From Gimesia aquarii (GTDB taxonomy: Bacteria > Planctomycetota > Planctomycetia > Planctomycetales > Planctomycetaceae), in contig NZ_CP037920.1 in NCBI RefSeq assembly GCF_007748195.1, positions 4,229,800 through 4,293,799 on the forward strand: a stretch of 64,000 bases of DNA, given 5' to 3'. The notes beneath the pieces are model-generated. The model searched no databases. It worked only from the letters and a program-made list of their open reading frames with translations, and was not told the DNA's origin. Positions within the stretch are counted from its first letter, which is position 1; the number at the start of each line of letters is the position of its first letter. A program made the translations under genes and the position numbers. This document shows, one piece after another, positions 59,501-64,000 of this stretch.

Positions 59501-59578
59501 GGAACTGCGATCGATTCCGAAGGAAGAATGATTGTCTCATTGGAAAATGGGCAACTCTGTTGTTTTCACAAAGAATGA
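56555..59578 (+). CDS. Exported methyltransferase-fold/PQQ-type beta-propeller protein
   Basis: A 1007-residue exported protein. A signal peptide covers residues 1-26 (LFLIYCLCLVIHTPLLAQ). Residues about 48-170 look like a SAM-methyltransferase Rossmann fold (LCVVLGLPQADKASFVVELV; NLADVIFVQ; ELLRVLRPQGIAFL), but the glycine-rich SAM loop is degraded (GLPQADK). The remaining 800 residues hold PQQ-like propeller repeats (AYNGTILWKRKLPEG, NIKNGKQVWKN, AFDMQGKLIWKRY, AYEAKTGKPLWSF, NINEGTDLWTHKL). Ligands for PQQ are not obvious, so the propeller may be structural. AGAGGA lies five bases before the ATG at 56555. Function unknown; planctomycetes are rich in exported PQQ-like proteins. Confidence 0.78.
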   Translation: MMNRNKTYTLFLIYCLCLVIHTPLLAQTPKNKHTVSSDTDASLKKLKSNKGLCVVLGLPQADKASFVVELVQNTNLQVYFQSESQAEVAQVRRLSDEVGLLGQRIFADRGTKNAIALASNLADVIFVQKTAGNWDSKTELLRVLRPQGIAFLSDSKITKPVPKGNDYWDHPYHRPDNNPQSTDQNARSPYRTQFLANPKFSPMPEISVAAGGKVYKAFGHIAHKQNQNAILNTLMCINAYNGTILWKRKLPEGFMIHRNTMIGTEDALYMADNESCKIIDSETGKIRDEIVIDEKMADGPVWKWMGMQDGTLYALIGNKEVQVDTKKSARRGLGHWPWGMWKGHDYSNPKNAFGFGRTFVAINPANKKVLWHIREKDYIDSRGVCMKNDNIYYYCPDKFLACLNIKNGKQVWKNDDKKLLASIGSNQKAQHYVTGYATTTYLKCSDDYLFFAGPQRLHLVTASAADGYWLWEKEHGNLQLVLRDDGIYAAGPKETGMKLDYATGEKIASLPTRRACTRATGSVDSIFFRTSGGTVRLETDSHTAQHIAPMRPPCQDGVIVSNGLLYWGPWMCGCQLSLYGHICLGPEKNSSAPSTQTPPRRVTYTSELSDVEPLSVHNDDWPVFRGDNRQSSTTKAPIPKKSKLAWTAQVTKSSLPTAPTVAGEMIFVGDRNGVISAFDMQGKLIWKRYTGGAIYYPPTVNNHRLFVGSADGRVYAYEAKTGKPLWSFRVAPHQRLIPVYGKLISTWPVAGGVVVQDDTVYAVAGIAHFDGTHVVALNSITGELKQENNSSGALSQEVNSGISLQGSLYIEEDELRFLAGGVYETARYDLKTLTCLNSPSTEVRSQYRTAFYPYYPGYGKYLSIEHMLKDRRELVHDASYEGSVFTNLTLKEALPPGAPKAKKEAARWLSMRARRTGQAYKRKNLWEDQKQRRFTSFIVSPETILVAGHPDSKPDSPFLTAININEGTDLWTHKLPALAVKGGTAIDSEGRMIVSLENGQLCCFHKE

Positions 59579-59702
59579 CTCCTATTTGGTATCAATGTTT
59601 AAAAATGACTTTCTGCTGAAATGAAAATCAGGTACTTTAGAAAAGACGAAATGATCGCGTCCTCATAAAGCCTCAATTTTGATTCACTGAAGTTTGATAC
59701 CA

Positions 59703-60755
59703 ATGACAGCCCGTACCCAATTTTATCTGCTCGGAAATAACAGCCATCTGTCTGATAGCTTGAATAAACTCTCTGATTACAATTGTAATAAACTCGAAAA
59801 TCAAACTCTCGAAAGCCTTCAACCGGATGAGACCGTTTCCCTCTTTGAAGAAACCTCTTCAGAATATGTCGGATTTATAGAGCGACCAGAGTTAATTGAT
59901 CAGACCCAACTCAATCAGATCAAAAACTTTGAGTTAAAAAGAGATCAGACAGGAGCCTGCTTTCTTCCTTTCAGTTCTGCAGAACTTTTTACACAATCAT
60001 ATGAAATTCTCTCTCCAATAGCAGTGCTTCTTGCTATGAATCCTTTTCAGCACGCAATCGTGCTGATACATAAATCGACATTTTTAAGTTTGAAAGAAAT
60101 ACCCAACTCTGAAGACCTTCTTTGGCATTCATTGATTCTCATGGCGGAAGCAGGAATTAAAAATCAGCTGATTGCTGCCCCAGCTCTCAATGTAGGTAGA
60201 AAGTTACAAATTCCTTTACCTCAGTTAGCTCCAGATTATCCTGGTCATGATCGCGACTGGTTGCTTCATTTGATACGCGATTATCAACCTGCTCAGGACT
60301 TGCCGTCGGTTTCTTCTCAAGCGGACGCAATCGCTCTGAAAGCTGGATTACTCTGCATCCACGACTATCTTGAGGAAAGTCATCAGCTCTCACAATCAGT
60401 TGAGCACGAGGGTCCACACCGCTCGGGAGATTATTGGCATCACATAATGCACCGTCGTGAACCCGATTACTCCAATGCTAAGTATTGGAGCAGGGCTGTG
60501 GGTCATCACCCCTTACATGTGGTCTTACCTGAAGCTGTAGAGCCTCTGTTTGATCAGTTCCATAGCCCGGCTGTTGCTAACTGGAAAAACCAGTTATTGC
60601 AAAGTGAACGCTGGTCTCTCAATTCCTTTGTTGATTGTTGTGCTGAATGTGAATCAAATCAGAATTTGGAACTGAACGACTTGGCTCAAAATATTCAATG
60701 GATCGAAATGCAACTCCTGCTGCAGAAAACATCCCTAGATGCCACAACAGGTTAA
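59703..60755 (+). CDS. Conserved hypothetical protein, His/Trp-rich C-terminal half
   Basis: A 350-residue soluble protein with no signal peptide. The first half is mixed alpha/beta (for example FYLLGNNSHLSDSL at the start, PFQHAIVLIHKSTFL in the middle). The second half contains a dense polar block (EHEGPHRSGDYWHHIMHRRE, then YSNAKYWSRAVGHHPLHVV), with many His, Arg, Asp and Trp. It looks like a metal or ligand site and resembles unannotated planctomycete proteins. No named family. The ATG at 59703 is favoured over a TTG at 59694. A hairpin with a T tract follows 38 bases after the stop. Confidence 0.62.
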   Translation: MTARTQFYLLGNNSHLSDSLNKLSDYNCNKLENQTLESLQPDETVSLFEETSSEYVGFIERPELIDQTQLNQIKNFELKRDQTGACFLPFSSAELFTQSYEILSPIAVLLAMNPFQHAIVLIHKSTFLSLKEIPNSEDLLWHSLILMAEAGIKNQLIAAPALNVGRKLQIPLPQLAPDYPGHDRDWLLHLIRDYQPAQDLPSVSSQADAIALKAGLLCIHDYLEESHQLSQSVEHEGPHRSGDYWHHIMHRREPDYSNAKYWSRAVGHHPLHVVLPEAVEPLFDQFHSPAVANWKNQLLQSERWSLNSFVDCCAECESNQNLELNDLAQNIQWIEMQLLLQKTSLDATTG

Positions 60756-61145
60756 GTTCAAGCGAGAATTCAGATATTTTGAGAGTCTTAATGCGGAAAT
60801 ACTTCCGTTTTTTTCAATGATTGCTGTTCAGAATGACAAATCACAGGAATTGCATAGCTAAATTCTGTTGACAGCCACGTTTGCGCGGTTATGATTTATG
60901 TACTTACCGCTCAATCCTCCTGCGACTCCTGCGGGCAAACCGAGTGGATATCCATCCATGGGATTTCCTTCGAGATATATTTTCGCAGGGACTATCAGAC
61001 AGGAATGACAACATTCCTTTTGATCTATTCCTCAGCATCGGCAGAGCATACCTTTTCAGGAATATCCCATTTATCTGGTATTCATTTTATCGGTGACGTC
61101 TTTGTCAATTACCATTTCACTGAAAAAACCTGGTTGCTCGAGTAG
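60756..61145. other. Gene-free stretch before the tatA pair
   Basis: Apart from the terminator at 60793-60814, about 330 bases run up to the first tatA. ORFs here have no coding signature or ribosome site. A promoter for the tatA genes is expected but not resolved. Confidence 0.45.
60793..60814 (+). terminator. Rho-independent terminator
   Basis: A short stem (GCGGAA and TTCCGT, six pairs with one G-U) with the four-base loop ATAC is followed by seven T residues (60808-60814). It lies 38 bases after the conserved hypothetical gene stop and on the right strand for it. The stem is short but the T tract is good. Confidence 0.6.
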
Positions 61146-61397
61146 ATGTCAATACTCGATGATTTCACCATAGTTAATGGGATAATTAGTATGTTTGGCT
61201 TTCCTGGCTGGATTGAAATTACGATCATTTTAGGAATCATCTTGCTCCTGTTTGGTAAGCGTTTACCTGGAGCTATGAATTCTCTCGGAAAAAGCATCGT
61301 AGAGTTCAAAAAAGGTGCACGGGAAGTTTCAGAAGAAGATGAAAAACCTTCTAAAATGGAGGCCCCAGACTCTGAACAGGACAATCAGTCAAGCTAA
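61146..61397 (+). CDS. tatA: Sec-independent translocase TatA (first copy)
   Basis: An 83-residue single-helix component of the twin-arginine export channel, which polymerises around folded substrates. The conserved N-terminal helix is GWIEITIILGIILLLFGKRLPG, and the amphipathic helix follows with LGKSIVEFKKGAREVSEE. The acidic tail is short. The ATG at 61146 gives a 15-residue N-terminal extension similar to the next copy (13 residues); an in-frame ATG at 61191 (MFGFPGW) would give 68 residues and also fits the family. tatC and tatB are not in the window. Confidence 0.88.
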   Translation: MSILDDFTIVNGIISMFGFPGWIEITIILGIILLLFGKRLPGAMNSLGKSIVEFKKGAREVSEEDEKPSKMEAPDSEQDNQSS

Positions 61398-61524
61398 AAT
61401 ATCAAACAGAATGATAATGACACTGAACTCTTATTAATCGCATTGGAAAAGAAACAAGGCTCAAAGGGCTCGATCTTTTTGGTAAAGAAATCCCTGAAAC
61501 CTTATTATAAAAAGAGGTGAAACA

Positions 61525-61854
61525 ATGTTTCAAACTATCACACACATAACTACCGTTCCTGCGATTTTTGGAATGCCCGGTGGATATGAGATGATCATCG
61601 TCGGAATTATTGCGCTTCTCTTATTCGGTAAACGCTTACCGGAAGTGGCACGTAGCCTGGGGAAGGGGATTGTGGAATTTAAGAAAGGCGTCAGCGGAAT
61701 TGAAGATGAGGTAAATCAAGCCTCTTACTCACAATCACAGACAGAAACACCTCGACCTACGCCTGAGGAACATTCAGAGGAATTTACCGCGCCTAAATTT
61801 GAAGTGCCCACATCAGAACCAACTACTGAGAAGAATTCCGAACAGCAGTCATAA
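61525..61854 (+). CDS. tatA: Sec-independent translocase TatA (second copy)
   Basis: A 109-residue paralogue 127 bases downstream of the first. The helix is GGYEMIIVGIIALLLFGKRL, then LPEVARSLGKGIVEFKKGVS. The C-terminal tail is longer and Thr/Pro/Glu-rich (TETPRPTPEEHSEEF). The ATG at 61525 has a good ribosome site (AGAGGTG). Both copies keep the conserved FGKRLP hinge. They may form mixed TatA complexes or be specialised for different substrates; one could serve as TatB, but the Gly-Pro-type TatB signature is not seen. Confidence 0.9.
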   Translation: MFQTITHITTVPAIFGMPGGYEMIIVGIIALLLFGKRLPEVARSLGKGIVEFKKGVSGIEDEVNQASYSQSQTETPRPTPEEHSEEFTAPKFEVPTSEPTTEKNSEQQS

Positions 61855-61875
61855 GCATTACCAGCTTTTAATGCT
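61854..61875. terminator. Weak hairpin between convergent genes
   Basis: AGCATTA (61854-61860) and TAATGCT (61869-61875) form a perfect seven-base stem with an eight-base loop, directly after the second tatA stop and before the convergent secreted-protein stop. No T tract, so termination is weakly supported. Confidence 0.35.
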
Positions 61876-61893
61876 AAACCAAATCAGTCTGAA

Positions 61894-63522
61894 TTAATAG
61901 GGGGCTTTACTGCTCATCACTTCGACATCAACAATTCGTCCTGAGGGCTTCGTTAAGTCAACAATGATGGGTTGAGGTGTAACTACTTCGGAGAGATTTC
62001 CGGCTGCATCGCGTGCAACGACCTGTAGATAAAACTTGGATGGATTACCTTGCTTAACAGACCAGGTAAACCGTCCTAAATCTTCCTGCCATTCTACAAT
62101 GGGCTCCCATGGTCCCTGTGGTTGAGTAGAAAAATTGATAGAGATCGGTTTTTCGGCCGGATTCAATTCGTTTACTGTCCAGGAAATGGTTACTTTGTTT
62201 CCTTCCCCACCCAGTCCCTGTTTTACTGGATTTAATTTGATTGTGGGGGCAGTTCGATCAACGGCAACCACAACATCGGGCTTTTCACCGGACTTGGGTA
62301 GGGCATCTGCCAGTCCGACACCACTGCGAACACGCAGCGCAAATCCATAAACTCCGTCATGAGGAACCTCCACAAGAAATGGGCTCTTCTTGTCGGGATC
62401 TTCTCCATACTTATACCACTTTAGACCATTATCTTCTGTAATATAAAGTTCCACTGCCCCCACTCCGGAAGGTCCTACTTCATCAATTTGAAAACCGATC
62501 TGAAAATTTGTAGCGTTCACTATCTGCTTTCGTTCAGAAGACCATTTCTTCTCTTTTACGGGATATCGATTTTTAGCATACAGCGGTCGTTTCTCCGGAT
62601 CATCGGCGACATATTGTCCTTTGATCTGGTCAGGAATTGACTGCCCTCCAAGTGATGGTTCAGTCGATCCATCATTTTTAGGAAAGACATTGGGAAGTTG
62701 TTGATTTGCAAGTGGCGTTTGATTCTCAAACGAATCCGGCTGGCTCGTCTGTAATGGCTGGGGCACATCAGAATAGGGAGTCAACGCTTCTGGTTTCGAA
62801 AATCCTGAACTACCCTGGGCAATTGGTTGATTAAAATCAGGCACATCTTGTTTAGGTTTTGGTACTGTACGGCTCGCAGCAGCTACTACACGGATCTGTT
62901 TTTGACTGGTCCCTACATTTGCAGCCCTGTCTTTGATTGATCCCCTCACCGCGACCACACCGCCTTGGGAAATAGACCAGGTTGTTTGACCTTTACTATG
63001 CGGAGCCACAATCACACGTTGCCAGTTCTGACTGCCATTTTGAGCATATTCGAGAACCAGTTTTGTTGGATCAAGATATTTATCGGTTGCGTTCCAAACG
63101 AGTTGTACTTTTCCGGGAGAAACCTGCCTCAAATCCAAATCTAACTGGGGAGGCGTGGTATCGATTACAACACGTAATCCTGGTTCAAAAACTCTCCCTG
63201 AAGGATGAAGCTGATTATTGGAATCCAGAGTTCTGACTGAAAACCAGTATTCTCCATCCTGAGTCGCCTCGAATGGAAACTTTCGAGCGGTAGGCGCTAC
63301 GGATTTCATATGATTCCAAGTCACCCCCCGATCGGTAGAAACATAGAGCCGGATTTCTCGAGCCCCCAAGCGTTCTATCTCAGCTTGATCATAGTGGTAG
63401 GGAATTCGAAACTGAGTCTTACTGGTATAGACGGGCGTGGAAGAAACTGCTGCTGCCTGGGTTATAAAAGGAAAAAATCCATAGACCCAGCAACTGACCG
63501 CCAGTAATGTCACTCGTCTCAT
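61894..63522 (-). CDS. Secreted protein with Ig-like/FN3-like domains
   Basis: A 542-residue exported protein. A signal peptide (residues 1-24, ending TQAAAV) is followed by beta-sandwich-like segments: REIRLYVSTDRGVTWNHM, VVIDTTPPQLDLDLRQVS, and later GAVELYITEDNGLKWYKYG and VVAVDRTAPTIKLNPVK. The pattern EIxLYVSTDxGxTW recurs twice, with DxTxP linkers, typical of repeated Ig-like domains in planctomycete surface proteins. A Pro/Gln/Ser-rich spacer (about 225-310) separates the halves. The start is well set by GGGAGGTG seven bases upstream of the ATG. No enzyme signature; probably an envelope or matrix protein. Confidence 0.75.
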   Translation of the reverse strand: MRRVTLLAVSCWVYGFFPFITQAAAVSSTPVYTSKTQFRIPYHYDQAEIERLGAREIRLYVSTDRGVTWNHMKSVAPTARKFPFEATQDGEYWFSVRTLDSNNQLHPSGRVFEPGLRVVIDTTPPQLDLDLRQVSPGKVQLVWNATDKYLDPTKLVLEYAQNGSQNWQRVIVAPHSKGQTTWSISQGGVVAVRGSIKDRAANVGTSQKQIRVVAAASRTVPKPKQDVPDFNQPIAQGSSGFSKPEALTPYSDVPQPLQTSQPDSFENQTPLANQQLPNVFPKNDGSTEPSLGGQSIPDQIKGQYVADDPEKRPLYAKNRYPVKEKKWSSERKQIVNATNFQIGFQIDEVGPSGVGAVELYITEDNGLKWYKYGEDPDKKSPFLVEVPHDGVYGFALRVRSGVGLADALPKSGEKPDVVVAVDRTAPTIKLNPVKQGLGGEGNKVTISWTVNELNPAEKPISINFSTQPQGPWEPIVEWQEDLGRFTWSVKQGNPSKFYLQVVARDAAGNLSEVVTPQPIIVDLTKPSGRIVDVEVMSSKAPY

Positions 63523-63791
63523 GCCAAAACACCTCCCTACCTGGACAACATAAATAATAAAATGATCCAGGCTTGGAGCCCCTCCTGAGAAGTTGGAAAT
63601 CAGTCAATAGCCAATGCGAACGGATACGAGAGCCTGCACTCCCATAAGCCGGAACTCGGGCGAGTAAACGGAATATCGACTATCTAGGCATATCGTCAAA
63701 TGAGTTCTTATGACTTGAGAGGATCTTTCTGGTTAAATCAGTAGGGTAGTTGGAGGTAATTTTCCCTGTATTGAGTAACAGCAAGGTCAAG

Positions 63792-63989
63792 ATGACACAA
63801 ACGATTCAGCAGAATACAAGTTCTTTAGCAGTTTCTACTGAATGTCTAATACTTAGAACAATAAACACCATCTATAAATACATTTACGAAGAAATACACA
63901 ACCTAATAAATGTCAGCATCACACAAGATAGTATTTACCGACTAGATTTTGCGTATCTCTTTGATCTTATTCATGTATTCAGTAGTTAA
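63792..63989 (+). CDS. Possible small ORF at the window edge
   Basis: A 65-residue ORF starting MTQTIQQNTSSLAVS with AAGG upstream and ending FDLIHVFSS. Its composition (many Ile, Tyr, Asn) is A/T-driven and no family is recognised. It may be chance; the surrounding 63523-64000 region otherwise shows only a short dyad (ACTCG-GG-CGAGT, 63654-63665). Confidence 0.22.
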   Translation: MTQTIQQNTSSLAVSTECLILRTINTIYKYIYEEIHNLINVSITQDSIYRLDFAYLFDLIHVFSS

Positions 63990-64000
63990 ATTCTGAATTC

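Noticed and set aside
60891-61145. 84-residue ORF ending right before the first tatA
   Set aside because: It has no ribosome site or recognisable motif, its amino acid use is random-like, and it overlaps a second open frame of equal quality.

Overview
The window looks like chromosomal DNA of a planctomycete (Planctomycetales, Gimesia-like; genus is my guess). The evidence is the gene content: a kinase with a sensory ectodomain beside an FHA-domain nucleotide cyclase, BatA/VWA membrane proteins, exported PQQ-propeller and 3-keto-disaccharide-hydrolase-like proteins, zinc-ribbon/TM repeat proteins, many lipoproteins, and frequent GTG/TTG starts with few strong Shine-Dalgarno sites. I see no prophage, insertion sequence, CRISPR array, rRNA or tRNA. 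Coding density is high and base composition looks even, so this reads as stable core genome with lineage-specific genes.

Layout. 1-6.4 kb: a gene tail, a small membrane protein, a beta-ketoacyl-ACP synthase, then a minus-strand run of GAF protein, site-2 protease, HD-GYP phosphodiesterase and lipoprotein. 6.7-11.2 kb: a zinc-ribbon/TM/helical-repeat protein and a secreted protein. 11.3-16.4 kb: a minus-strand signalling cassette of Cache-type Ser/Thr kinase, FHA-GAF-class III cyclase, a 53-residue acidic protein and a response regulator. 16.9-23.5 kb: gyrA, dTDP-glucose 4,6-dehydratase, UDP-glucose dehydrogenase and prfB with its programmed +1 frameshift. 23.5-28.2 kb: a lipoprotein with two DUF1080 domains, a degenerate double-receiver protein and a kinase-like/beta-helix protein. 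28.3-30.6 kb: pyrB overlapping a pyrC homologue that has lost metal ligands. 30.9-40.3 kb: a lipoprotein, two VWA membrane proteins and a 1181-residue protein with a disordered tract of about 500 residues. 40.3-48.1 kb: a SWIM-SNF2 helicase, a LarA-type nickel-pincer racemase homologue, an inositol-monophosphatase-family phosphatase, a DUF457 membrane protein and a nitrilase-family amidase. 48.4-56.1 kb: an envelope glycosylation region with three polytopic glycosyltransferase-like proteins around a methyltransferase/GT2 pair. 56.5-64 kb: an exported methyltransferase-fold/PQQ-propeller fusion, a conserved unknown, two tandem tatA genes and a secreted Ig-like protein.

The parts most worth following are the kinase-cyclase-response regulator cassette, the pseudo-dihydroorotase paired with PyrB, the VWA operon with its disordered tract, the pseudokinase/beta-helix protein, and the exported methyltransferase-fold/PQQ fusion. 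All functions are read from motifs by eye; no database search was run.
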